DNA from: Sistotremastrum niveocremeum HHB9708
Taxonomy: Eukaryota; Basidiomycota; Agaricomycetes; Sistotremastrales; Sistotremastraceae
Length of the DNA stretch: 64,000 bases
Reading direction: 5' to 3'
Assembly: GCA_001630475.1 (NCBI GenBank)
Contig: KV419408.1
Location: forward strand, 372,001-436,000
Made by a program: the position numbers and the translations under genes. The notes under the pieces are model-generated. The model worked only from the letters and a program-made list of their open reading frames with translations, was not told the origin of the DNA and did not search any database. Shown one piece after another: positions 13,313 to 25,965 of the stretch (position 1 is the first letter of the stretch; each line of letters starts with the position of its first letter).

Positions 13313-14542
13313 ATGCGAAGGTTAGCCCGTGTCATGACTCGTATCTTGAGATGCAATCCGACTTCAATTTCTTTCTCTCATACGGGCGTACCAGTATTCA
13401 GCAGCGATGAGACTCGAGAGGCTATCGAAGAGGCTTCCAACCATATTCATTCTACACATACCCCACTCATCTTCCCTACGGAAACTGTCTATGGACTGGG
13501 TGCATCGATAACAGATCCTGAAGCAATCTCCAAAATCTTCTCTACGAAAGGACGTCCACCAGACAATCCTTTGATTGTTCATATCTCTTCTATGGACATG
13601 CTCTCGCCTTTGCTCTTGCCCGACTTCGTATTGCCCGATACATATGCCGCTCTTATTGAACGGTTTTGGCCTGGACCATTAGCACTCCTTTTTCCAGCCA
13701 ATCCAGAGAGTGTCCCAACAACTATTACCGCGGGTCACCCTACCGTGGCTGTCAGAATGCCTTCCCATCCAGTGGCACGAGCCTTGATTGCGGTTTCTGG
13801 AAAGCCACTGGCTGCACCCAGCGGAAACTCTTCTGGGAAGCCCAGCCCTACTCGTGTTGAACACGTCGTGCGAGACTTGGGTGACAAAGTCGAATTAATC
13901 CTTGACGGCGGAGCATGTGGATTTGGGGTCGAGAGTACCGTCGTGGACGGTCTCGCTGCAGACGGTAATCTACGGATTCTTCGACCAGGAGGTCTAACTG
14001 TCGAAGACATCGAAGATGCCCTTCGAAGTCAGTCACGAGATCATACACACATCCCGCAAGTCCTCGTATATCGGCGTGATTACATCGATAAGGCCACCGA
14101 AATGGCTCCTACAACCCCTGGAATGAAATACAAACACTACTCTCCATCAGTCCCTGTTTCACTTTTGATGACCTCCCAACCTCCTCCAGACGTGCACACC
14201 ACATCTCTCTTCGACCTTGTTCAGTCGGATCTGCGACTGACCGGAGATTCACAGTCGAGAACTATCGGTCTCATGGTGACCGACGAGTCCCCCCTCGCCT
14301 CCTCTTCGTTACCAGCAGGACACAAGCTACGGGTGTATTCGCTTGGTTCTGCAAAGGACTTGTCCGTTATGGCTAGACGCTTGTTCGACGGCTTTCTCAC
14401 GCTCGAGAGTGAAGCGGTGGACATCATATATGTGGAAGGTGTGGAGGAGGTGCGGGAAGGACTGGCAATCATGAATCGCGTCCGTAAAGCGGCGGGCCAG
14501 GTCTACTGGGTCAAAGAAAGTGTACAACAGGAAGACAAGTGA
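13313..14542 (+). CDS. SUA5: Threonylcarbamoyl-AMP synthase Sua5
   Basis: Intronless gene for the enzyme that makes threonylcarbamoyl-AMP from Thr, bicarbonate and ATP for the t6A37 modification of ANN-decoding tRNAs. The YrdC/Sua5 fold is clear: TPLIFPTETVYGLGA, STKGRPPDNPLIVHI, RFWPGPLALLF, VAVRMPSHPVARALI and AAPSGNSSGKPSPT. The C-terminal Sua5 domain follows (MAPTTPGMKYKHYSP). Length about 410 residues fits eukaryotic Sua5. Two in-frame ATGs, 13313 and 13334, precede a basic, Arg- and Ser-rich leader, and the conserved fold starts only about 40 residues later. It is convergent with EXO84, with 38 bases between stop codons. Confidence 0.92.
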   Translation: MRRLARVMTRILRCNPTSISFSHTGVPVFSSDETREAIEEASNHIHSTHTPLIFPTETVYGLGASITDPEAISKIFSTKGRPPDNPLIVHISSMDMLSPLLLPDFVLPDTYAALIERFWPGPLALLFPANPESVPTTITAGHPTVAVRMPSHPVARALIAVSGKPLAAPSGNSSGKPSPTRVEHVVRDLGDKVELILDGGACGFGVESTVVDGLAADGNLRILRPGGLTVEDIEDALRSQSRDHTHIPQVLVYRRDYIDKATEMAPTTPGMKYKHYSPSVPVSLLMTSQPPPDVHTTSLFDLVQSDLRLTGDSQSRTIGLMVTDESPLASSSLPAGHKLRVYSLGSAKDLSVMARRLFDGFLTLESEAVDIIYVEGVEEVREGLAIMNRVRKAAGQVYWVKESVQQEDK

Positions 14543-14580
14543 CGATCTGAGCCACTGGGGGCATAACCTCGCGGCCACGA

Positions 14581-17008
14581 TTAGATCATGCCGTTGCGTC
14601 CTGGAGATCTTTCGGCGATGCTCCCGCTAGCAGGCCGATCTCTGGAGCGCGGAGGCGGGGCCACGCTCTTCGGCGTCCGTGCACCCTTGTTATCCACGGG
14701 CGAATTCGTCGAAGTACTCAAACTGAGAACTCTCGGTGGCCGAGCTGGCCGAAGGTTGTTAGGAGTAGCCAGCATTTCATCGAGCATAAAATGGAAATCC
14801 AAGCCATTTTCTGTGAGGAGCTGGACAGACGAACGATTGGTCAACAAGGAGCATGTGATCGTAACGCGACTCACCCGTTTGCTTTGAAGTCGCATGATCT
14901 GAAGGCACTCGGTCACTGTCTCTGGACTGATGTCGGATGAATAGACTTGGGTGCGGAAAAGTTCAGCGTATGTCTGGAGTTGTTCCTTCGCCCATTGCAC
15001 GAAGGCTAGATAAAGAGTTTAGAGCAAAGAACTAGATTGGAAATATATTTACCCACTTGATGCACCCTCGTGTTCTCTGAAACTTCCAAGATACCAGTCG
15101 GCGCTATGCTTGATACCGGTAAAAACGACCAGGGTAAGGTCGCTTATGTAGGTGACAATGCCTCCTTCGAAACGAATCATCCGAACACGTTTGCGCATAA
15201 GTTCACGACGTGTTGCAAGGAAAGTCGAACGAGCCTCTGAGCCGGCATCGAGTCGTAGTAGCAATGAGGTGAGGTTAACGACAGCCGACTTTCTGTGAGA
15301 CGGGTCTGCCAGGCTTTCCAATAGTGATGAGACGAGCGAAGACTTGAGGGACGAGAGTTTCGGGACCAATTGTGGTAAGCTGGAGGATTTTTCTTCACCT
15401 ACTCAGGAACGTTGAGAGCGGTACGTCTGAAGACACGATCTGAAATTACCGGTTTCAACAAGGGCAGTTGCCTCTTCCCACTGTCTCAATGCAATCGCTA
15501 CGGATAAATTATCGCAGTAGTCACTAATCCAGCGGGCATCTTGTTCGGGTCGATCCATGCCACTGTTAGACAAGCTCAAACCGGACGAGTCTTTGAGCCA
15601 GGACGGTAGGGAAGGCATCGAGGCAAGATCGGTCGAGATGAACGACCGTCGCTTTAATAGTAGGTCGTTCAATCCAGTGTTTCAGAGTGAACTTCAGTGA
15701 AGTGAAACTTACGTCTCCTTCCATCCATTGACTCCGCCGTCTCTCATGCTCACCCTCTCGTTCTTTCCGGCGTTTCTCGGCAAGTTGTTCGGCAAGCTCG
15801 CGGAAAGAGGAGAGCAGACCCTTTTTATCTGCTGAGGACCTTGTGCGATACACATATCCATTCTTGCCGTGTTTAACTTTTATAACATTTTTGAGCTCTG
15901 TACAATTGTTTTCAGAATCATCCGAGTCGTCGCAATTGGAGACCAACCGATGGTGTCTTTGACGTCAACTATGACAATATCGCTCAGCATCCAACAGCGG
16001 TCGGCTATGAGACGAATTTCTTCACTCCGAGCACCCCCCGTCCGTTTCTTCCTCCTTGCGACCAGAAGCGAGTCGTTGAGAAGGATAAAGTGGGCAGGAA
16101 ATTCTGGCTTATAGCTGGCAGAATTCAACGCGCTGATGTTTGAAGTTTCAGAGACCAAGTGCCTGCCCGCTGCTGCGGGAATGAATTTGGCAGATCCTTC
16201 AATTCTCTGGTGTAAGCTGGAGATCTGAGTGGCATAAAGGTTCTGGAGGTCAGCAATAGAAGAACGATTAGCCCGTCGGCGTTCTATGATCTCTGGTTCA
16301 GAATTTAGCCTTATATTGCTTGACTGAACATACCTGTTGCCGGGGTATCGTCGATGTGCAAGAGGGACGGCATTGCCTTCCATTCGGAAAGCATCTCTTT
16401 CAGTTCCAACATGTCATTCTCTAAGGTGGATATTTCCTTCGAGATAAGAACAAATTCGGCATAGCTACAGACCAATAAGCCCCAAACCAGGAAGGAAATG
16501 ACCGGTTTTACTCACTTCTTAAACACACTGCGCTGGAGGTCCGACGCTGTGGCGGCTTTCCGTGACTCAAGGGATGACTGGAGAGAGCGGAGCTCGGCTT
16601 CCGTGGAATTGGAAAGTTTGACTTTCAAATCTGGAGATGCGCCAGTCAATTGAATATATGGGAGCCCAATGAGTGAAGATAGATACAGGCTTCGGGGTCG
16701 AAATCCTCCCTCTGCAGCATTTCAGTGTCAATAACATAGGGATCTTCTGGGGTTGGAGATTCTGTCAAAGCTCTTTGACCATCGTTTCTGAGCAAGACAC
16801 CAGGTCCTGCAGGCAGAGCAGGCACATCAGGAATAGTAGCTCCCGTCGGGGCTGAGATGTCCGCATATCGCATGGACATGCGTTTCTTGATCTTGTCATC
16901 GACTCTAGATTTCCGAGAGCCAACATTCTTGGTAGCTCCTGGTGCGCTGGACTTGCTTAATTTCTGTGGCCGGTACTGGCTTTTGCTTCGGCTTCGCAAT
17001 GACTGCAT
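14581..17008 (-). CDS. EXO84: Exocyst complex component Exo84
   Basis: Spliced minus-strand gene for an exocyst subunit that tethers secretory vesicles at growth sites. The N-terminal region is basic (MQSLRSRSKSQYRPQKLSK), then carries the short motif EDFDPEACI. A coiled-coil stretch follows at about 16350-16640. The PH domain is readable as KFIPAAAGRHLVSETSNISA, KPEFPAHFILLNDSLLVARR and LSDIVIVDVKDTIG, matching the Exo84 PH fold. The C-terminal helical part (from about 15700 down) matches the cullin-repeat-like exocyst bundle. It ends GRNGMI with TAA at 14581-14583. It is divergent from the epimerase gene, with 216 bases between start codons. Confidence 0.85.
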
Positions 17009-17224
17009 GGTTGCTGAGGAGAATGTTCCGAACGGCGATCCGATGTAGGCGCTTGTGTACGCGTAAAAGGCCCGTTCCGGTTTATTCGGTTCAAGCGAGC
17101 CTTCGAAACATCTCGTGCTATCTTTCGTGCCGCAAAGCCTCTCCTTTCTCTTCCCTTACCTCTTCCAAACCTAGTCGCCTTTCTCTAATAGAGACCTTCC
17201 GCTCACACTCTTTTCATTCTGTAC

Positions 17225-18698
17225 ATGGCTCAAGAACCTCTTAGAGTCAGTGGACGCTCTTTTTCGCCTTGCAATTCACTCACTTTTTCCGCTCAGCGCG
17301 TTCTCGTCACCGGCGGTGCTGGGTATATTGGTAAAGGCTCATGATATCTGGTCCAGACGTGCGCTGACTGTCTAATAGGCTCCCACATTGTCCAAACTCT
17401 CTTGCTCCAGCGCCGCTACAAAGTTATATCCATCGATAATCATTCGAACTCGTTCCCTACAGCACTCTCTAGAGTTAGCCAGATAGCTCGCGATGCTCTG
17501 CCAGACGATGCAACCGATCAGGATAAGCAAAGCACGGTCATTGACTCCTACACCGCCGACCTTAGAAAAAAGGAGGACGTCGAGTTCATCTTCAAACAAT
17601 ACGGCAAGGGCGGTATCTGGGGCGTTATACACGTTGCAGTGCGTCGTCTGAGCTCATCTTGGGAACACGACTAATGCGTATCACTTCAGGCTCTCAAATC
17701 TGTCGGCGATTCATCTGATTTTCCCCTCGAGTACTATTCAACCAACGTTGCGGGCACTCTGCAGCTCATCCAAGTAATGGACGCCTATGAATGCAGGCGA
17801 TTTGTGTTTTCCTCTTCTGCGACAGTATACGGCACTCCTCCGGTAGTTCCTATCCCTGAAACCACGCGTTTAGCAGCCGACAGTGTTTATGGGCGCACCA
17901 AGGTCATGTGCGAAACAATCTTGCAGGACCTATGTTACGGTCAGTCTGCAGCTATATCTATAATTATGTTAGTCTCATAACATCTCAGCCGAGCCTGAAA
18001 AATGGCGGGTTATCTCTCTGAGATATTTCAAGTGAGCTCAGACCATGGAGCTCAAAAATTAGCTAACCAAGCGATAGCCCGGCCGGTGCGTATCCGTCAG
18101 GACTTATCGGTGAAGATCCCCGCGGCAGACCAGGCAACCTTTTGCCCCTGCTGGCTCACATGGCAATTGGTCGCGTGAAAGACACTACGCTTAGAGTGTT
18201 CGGGAATGACTATCCCACCAGGTCAGTCGCCAGTCCATTCCCAAACCCAGATCATCCCTTAGTGAATTCACGACAGGGACGGAACGTGCGTGCGCGACTA
18301 TATCCATGTAATGGATTTGGCCTCCGGCCATCTGCTTGCTTTGGATGCGCTTGGCCCTCAGTCCACTGTATTTGATAACTGCCCGACACGGGCTCGCTTC
18401 AAGGGGTACAATCTCGGAAAAGGCAAGGGGCAAAGTGTCCTCGAGATAGTCGAGGCGATGAGAAAGGCGACTGGCTATGACTACAAGACTGAGATTGTTG
18501 GAAGGAGGTGCGTTGACTTCGCCTGATTTCTTGGCCTGGCTGATTCTGGTTAGGCTTGGTGACGTTCCTGATCTCACCGCCGACCCTTCTTTGGCTGAGA
18601 AGGAGCTTGGATTCAAGGCTCCCCATGATTTAGATACCATGTGCAGAGATTTGTGGAACTGGCAGACTAAAAATCCTCAAGGCTTTGGAGAAGATTGA
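17225..18698 (+). CDS. GALE: UDP-glucose 4-epimerase
   Basis: Cytosolic NAD-dependent epimerase interconverting UDP-glucose and UDP-galactose (Leloir pathway). After splicing (introns near 17246-17296, 17332-17379, 17641-17689 and others) it reads [20 protein letters not shown], the Rossmann NAD loop, then [24 protein letters not shown] (catalytic Ser region), [12 protein letters not shown] with the YxxxK pair, SLRYFNPAGA, and [14 protein letters not shown]. The C-terminus [20 protein letters not shown] is typical. Length about 370 residues matches a stand-alone epimerase; the mutarotase half of yeast Gal10 is absent. Stop TGA 18696-18698. Confidence 0.93.
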
Positions 18699-19119
18699 TG
18701 TCAAATTTTCAATGTGTTTTTGCTTTCGGACTTTAGCTGTAGATTCGAGCCTAATTAGATTTAGACTGTGCCGATATGTACCTGATCAGTGGCTGTGCAA
18801 GACTTTGTTTGTTCCCGTGTTTGTTCAATGTTCGGATTGTGCACAAACAGAATTCAACATCGACCTCACCGGTCTTTGATCATTCTGCTTCTGCAGTTCA
18901 TTTCGTTTATACCTAAAAAACCTCTAAACTATCACAACTTATAACGACTTTTGACACGCTACGCCTACTAACGACATTCGACGACAAGACTTCGGTATAC
19001 AGTATGTCTTCCATTCAGGTCCATTTCAACTTGTGTTAAAGCATTGGTCTTGTATAGAACCACACACAATCGTTCAAGACCTTCAAAACCTTCAAGGCCT
19101 TCAACACACAATACCTCTA
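18699..19119. other. Intergenic region / promoter
   Basis: No gene seen. It holds the 3' flank of the epimerase gene and the 5' region of the Ser/Thr-rich membrane protein gene. The last 100 bases contain a series of short CTTCAA-like repeats, probably untranslated leader. Confidence 0.5.
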
Positions 19120-21881
19120 ATGGCCGGTCAGCAACCCACTCAACCCTTACCTTCTTGGCTTTCTTTCTCTTCGTTCACGACCGTGGATGCCAGTGGCGCG
19201 CCCACAACTGAGGCCACCATTGTAACCCTTCCTCTAACATATTTTGGGCCAAGTGTAAGTCAAATGGCTTAAGTCCAACGGCATTAACTGATCAGCACGT
19301 CCATCAAGATACCGCTTGGAACGAATGGTGTATGGGTCTTTGGTGGTTCAACGTCTCCACCGCCGTCTACTTCAACATCACCGACAACAACTTCGCTAAT
19401 ATCTTCAACCTCTTCAACCCCGACCCCCACCCCGACTTCGAGTTCTATAACTCAGTCTAACACGTCTGTCGCGTCTTCGACGACCGCGGCCACGACGACT
19501 TCCGAATCCAGTGCCACTGCCACTAATACCTCGACAGGCAGTGTAATCTCCTCCAGTTCGTCGACTACCTCGCCTTCAACCTCTTCCAGTTCTTCTTCCT
19601 CTTTATCATCGAGCTCTTCGACGACAAATGCCTTGTCTACTACGTCTTCCAGCTCATCTTCGAATACCGCCGGTAGTTCAACTCCCTCTGGCACCTCAAC
19701 TTCGTCACAAGGCACTCCCACGAGTCCGACTTCCCATTTGAAATCGCTTCATACGGGCGCGATAGTCGGTATTGTTGTTGGGAGTGTCGTGGCTTTACTT
19801 CTTTTGCTTCTCTTGTTCTTCTGCTGCTGGAGACATCGACGCCGGCTCAGAATGTTGCGCCGCCGATCTGGCTGGAGCGGGTTTGATGAGGTACCAGCTG
19901 CTGAACTCGCTGGCGCCACAGCTCCCGGAATGGGCGAACACGAACGTGATACCCTCATGGTTTCTGAAGGGGACGAAGCTGGTCCTTCGACGGGGCCTGC
20001 CGTTGCCTTCAGCTCTGAACCAGCCCCTGTTCCTGAGGGGCCAAGGCACATTACAGAACATCAATTTGATGATCCACGCCCGAGTTCTGATCACGGCGGT
20101 GTCGAGGGCGTCGGCATTGCTCTTGCAGGGCCAGATGGTGATGAGGAGACTAGCTCGAGGTCTTCCACACTGTCGGCTCTGATTCGCCAAGAACGAGCAC
20201 GTAGCACCAACCCTCAAGAACTGGCGCGTTCCCTATTCTGGAGCCCCTCGCAGCCCAGCGTCACTCGAGCCCCTTTGCGACAATCAGAGTTGTTGCGTCT
20301 TCCCGACACCCATGATGAGCTAGGCTTACCTCGAGATGGACCCAGCCCGTCTTTGATCGCGCTTTCGCCTCCCCCGCGCCGATCAAGTAGCCAAAATTCT
20401 CCCACCAACAATTCACCTCTTCAACCTCCTCGCACACTCAACCCTGATATGATCCCAACCGCGTCATCACGTGCATCTGGGTCTAGGTCGAGACATAGCG
20501 CGACGCCCAGTATGGCATACCCTGATTCACCGATCAGTGAGACGGACGAAGGAGCAGCATTCCTGACTGCCCGCCGGGTGCGAGTCGAACAGCCGTCGGC
20601 CTGGTTTATGCAAAGCTTGAACCGATTGAGCAATCGGCTAAGTTGGTTTAACCGGACTTCGGAAGCTGAGAGATCGCCACCGGCTTCACGCCCAGCGTCT
20701 AGACCAACTTCAGCAGCTTTCGGACGTCTAACAGACGATGAGATTGCAGCTGGACGAGCGATGATGCAAGTGTCTCGCGATCAATTGTTACTAACGAGAC
20801 CGGTTTCTGGCGTCAGTGCAGCTAGCTCAAGAGGCACTGTCTATCACGATGCACCATCTCGGCCGGGCTCTGTCTCTGAGCCTCCTCTTAGTGCAAGAAC
20901 ATTTGGCCGTCCGCCTTCAGAATATAATGTACCAGCTTCTGATGTACTGGACATGCCTGCGCCGCCTCCTGCATCGACTTTATCTAGCACTCGGAGCAGT
21001 CGAAACCCAATATTCCCACCAGGACTTTCAAGTATTCCCAACCCTGCCGTTTTCCAGTCAACCAGCTCAACTTCGGCCGAGGGGTCACAATCTGTTCCTC
21101 GGTCACCAATTGTGAGTATGGCCTCGGATGGTCTGGAAGATGAACCGCCGCGAGCTGGCGAACAATGGACGCATCTGCAAGGCTCGACACGAGGCGGGGG
21201 ACTGCATCCGGGAGGTAGTAGTTCACGATTGGATCTTGGCCATGTGAGTAAAAGCACGTCGGATCACTTTGTACTGAATATATGATGAGGACGCAGGGAG
21301 TGGTAGTGCATCAACGAGGCGGGACGTTGTCTGAGCAAGCCTCTCTTCATTCGATGAGGTCACATCTTGGATTGCGTGCGCCTGGAAGCATGACGAGTGG
21401 ATCGAGGCCTCAATCTCATCAGAACGGATCAGGATCGTCTCGGAGCGGAGCATCATTAGCACATTCTGGATCGATTTCGTCTGACGGACGACGCAAGGTT
21501 CGAGCGCGGACGAGTCACGGCGAGCTGGGACATGCAAGCTTGTCGGCAATGAGCGTTGGACGACGTCATGGAAGCCCGAGTCCCCTTCGGGCAAGTGCGT
21601 CTGGGAACGTGAAGCAGCCGAGCAGTCGAACGGTGACATCATTGTCGAGTGACGGGACAGGGACGGGAACGGGAACGAGCACGACGACGACGGTGCATGA
21701 TTCGGTGACGGGGGCGACGATGTATTTCCCGACGCGGGTATGGGCGCGGGAACTGGGCGCACACCGGTGGCCCGAGGATGCATGGACGGAGATGGACAAT
21801 GGACTGGGGGCGCGGTGGTTTGGGCCGCCGGAGACGCTGCTTGTGTACCGGGCAGAGACAGGGGACCCAGGGTTCATGTAA
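19120..21881 (+). CDS. Ser/Thr-rich single-pass membrane protein, unknown function
   Basis: Two introns were placed: 19255-19308 (54 bases) and 21244-21296, both phase 0. The N-terminal 60 residues (MAGQQPTQPLPSWLSF, PLTYFGPSIPLG) are followed by about 130 residues almost wholly Ser, Thr, Pro and Ala, then a transmembrane helix (GAIVGIVVGSVVALLLLLLL) with a CCWRHRRRLR stop-transfer. The 600-residue cytoplasmic tail is disordered and Ser/Pro-rich, with a folded-looking end (ATMYFPTRVWARELG). This plan, a glycosylated stalk, one helix and a long tail, resembles cell-wall stress sensors of the Wsc/Mid2 type, but no WSC domain and no cleavable signal peptide are visible. I do not recognise a named family; the sensor role is inference. 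Confidence 0.75.
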
Positions 21882-22033
21882 GATAGTTGTCATTAGTCGA
21901 TGAGATCATAGATTCCAACTCAGCTTGATCTGGATAATCTGAGCAATGTGGAGTCGCACTCTCCGTCACCGGTCAAGAACTAGTACATCCATCCTCAGGC
22001 CTCAGGCTCTACGCTAGTCTTCTATCCCTGATC

Positions 22034-23856
<1,823 letters not shown>

Positions 23857-24209
23857 ATGGACATGTTGTTTCGCACTCCTTCCTCCTTCATCTACAGTGT
23901 ACACTGGGCTAGGGTTGTTGTCTCGAGTTTGATCCGCAAGCGACAACTTCGATAGCGTTCCGTATTATATTCTGTCGCCTGTTGTTTTTGGCAAGTGTAG
24001 TCATAGTACAGTAATCTCAAATATACGCGATGAAACTGAACTTTAAGCATCCAGATATGGAAGGAAGGACGTTTCGGCTTAGATTAGGAATAGTATTGTA
24101 TAGTTCGTCGCTCTATCACGATGCTGAGATAAAATATCCATTACGGAGTGATCAAGAAATAAGGGGAGTGAAAATAATAGAGTCCGATAAAGCTATCAAT
24201 TGTCCGCGT
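23857..24209. other. Spacer between convergent HOG1 and SKT5
   Basis: No gene seen. AT-rich 3' flanks of both genes; small open frames on either strand lack motifs. Confidence 0.55.
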
Positions 24210-25828
24210 TCACATCACGATGCAATCCTTCTTGTTTTCCGGATTGGCAGTGGTCTCTCGGCTAAGGACGGCTTCAGCAGTTCCGCCTGGCGTGGGGGGT
24301 TGCGGGGTGGAATGCGAGGTCTTCAGTCGTTGGATGGCACGTTTGTCACCTTGCTCAGCTGCTAATTTGTAGAAACTGATTGCACTACAATCCCGAATGT
24401 CAACAAAAGGAGTAGAAACGGGGAGCAAGAGACGTACTCTGGAAGACTTTGCGGTGTACCAATACCGACTTCGAAGAAGTAGCCGACGGCATATTGGGCT
24501 TTGGCCAAACCCTGCTCAGCAGCTTTCTTGGCCCACAGGAAAGCCTCTGTATCCGATTGAGGAAGGACACCAGGTGATCCTACCAGATACCACGCTGTGA
24601 GCGCGAAGCATGCATCTCGGTGGTTCTGTTGAGCTGCGATATTCTGAAACAGGTGTCAGGATACGACGAGGGCGGATGAAGGGTTTAACCCCACATAATA
24701 ATGTATCGACAACGCCGGGTCTTGAGGACAACCCATCTTGCCATACTCATAACATTCTCCGAGGCGATAAGCGCTGGGAGCGTATTCGAGTTCGGACGCC
24801 TGCGCCAATAACTCAGCTGCATACTCGAGATCCACGAAGACGACGTTGTCAACGCCTCTTTCATGCAGCAGGGCGAGCTCGTGCAGGGCATGAGGAAATT
24901 CAGCGGTAGCGTGTTCCGCTGAGCGCTTCAGCCATTTCACACCTTCCCGAGGCCGTTTCGAGAGACCCAGTTCGCCGTTGAGCTCTGCTACGCCGAGACG
25001 GTAAAGGGCACCGGGATGAAGGGCGGCGGCGGCCTTGCGAAAAAACTGTACAGCCTTGGCGGACTCACGGCGACAGCCCCATCCGTTCTCGCAACATGTC
25101 CCAGCACGATACGCTGCATCGGGATGGCCGTGTTTCGCAGCGAGGACGAAGAGAGGATATGCTCGATCGAAGTCTTGACGATTTTTGACTGTTCCCAAGC
25201 CGTTTGCGTAGCAATCAGCAAGGAAATACTGCGCAGCAGGTAGTCCACGGTCCGCGAGTTTTTTGAGAAGAGATGTTGCTTCGCGGACGAGATCATCGCG
25301 TTTCTGTAGTGCTTTTTCGATCTCCATGACGTTACCCGGTGCAGGAGCTGGAACGGGTAGCGACTTGGAAGCATCTATCATGAAGACGGCGAATTCGAAT
25401 TGAACTTCGGGATCTTGGGTCTTCTTAGCATTGGCTCGATATAACGCAAGGGTACGCTCATGAGATAGAAGAGCTGCTTGGTTTCCAGGTCTCAAATGAG
25501 AATGGTCGAGGATGGGTGGGGATGGCGGCCGAGGTTTCCCTTTGGGCGGCGGATGGGTCACCTGGGACTGCGAGTCGTCTTTGTGATAAGTGTAGAAGTC
25601 GTCCTTCTCGTCGGTGGAGGGCGACTCGTCGTCGTCTGCCTGATAACGCGAGTACCCTCGAGGCTCAGCTTGTGACACAGACTGTCGAGGTACATGTGAT
25701 GTCGTCGGGGCTGGATATCCTGGATCAGCTTGGGACGATCGCCTTGATCCTGCAGAGGAGGTACGACTCCTCGACGAGCCCGGCTGTGCGAAGTGAGGTT
25801 GCGGAGGAGGCAGGATATCGCCCTGCAT
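24210..25828 (-). CDS. SKT5: Skt5/Chs4-type Sel1-repeat activator of chitin synthase
   Basis: Minus-strand gene with a disordered Ser/Pro-rich N-terminus (about 130 residues) and a chain of at least six Sel1-like repeats. Examples are AAQYFLADCYANGLG, DAAYRAGTCCENGWGC, GALYRLGVAELNGELG, PSAYRLGECYEYGKMG and KAQYAVGYFFEVGIGT. The protein ends KKDCIVM followed by the stop, a CaaX prenylation box. Yeast Chs4/Skt5 carries both features and recruits and activates chitin synthase III at the bud neck; the same role at septa or tips is inferred. Introns lie at about 24640-24700 and 24385-24450. It is divergent from DNMT1 with 137 bases between start codons. Confidence 0.87.
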
Positions 25829-25965
25829 TGAGGATGCTGGAGAGTATAGGGAGGCTCAGTGTTACTCAGTGTAGGCGCCGCAGGTGTTCGGACAATTCCG
25901 TGTTAGCGAACTCAACGTTGACATTCTCCAGCTCATCGCTCACGTCCTTCATCTTGTCGTACATC
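25829..25965. promoter_or_regulatory. Bidirectional promoter SKT5 / DNMT1
   Basis: A 137-base gap between divergent start codons, with normal CpG content. It lies outside the CpG-poor block that begins several hundred bases inside DNMT1. No TATA box is obvious. Confidence 0.4.

Noticed and set aside
25516-25965. Open frame upstream of and in phase with DNMT1
   Set aside because: It runs antisense to SKT5 coding exons and lacks motifs; the ATG at 25966 fits the divergent promoter.
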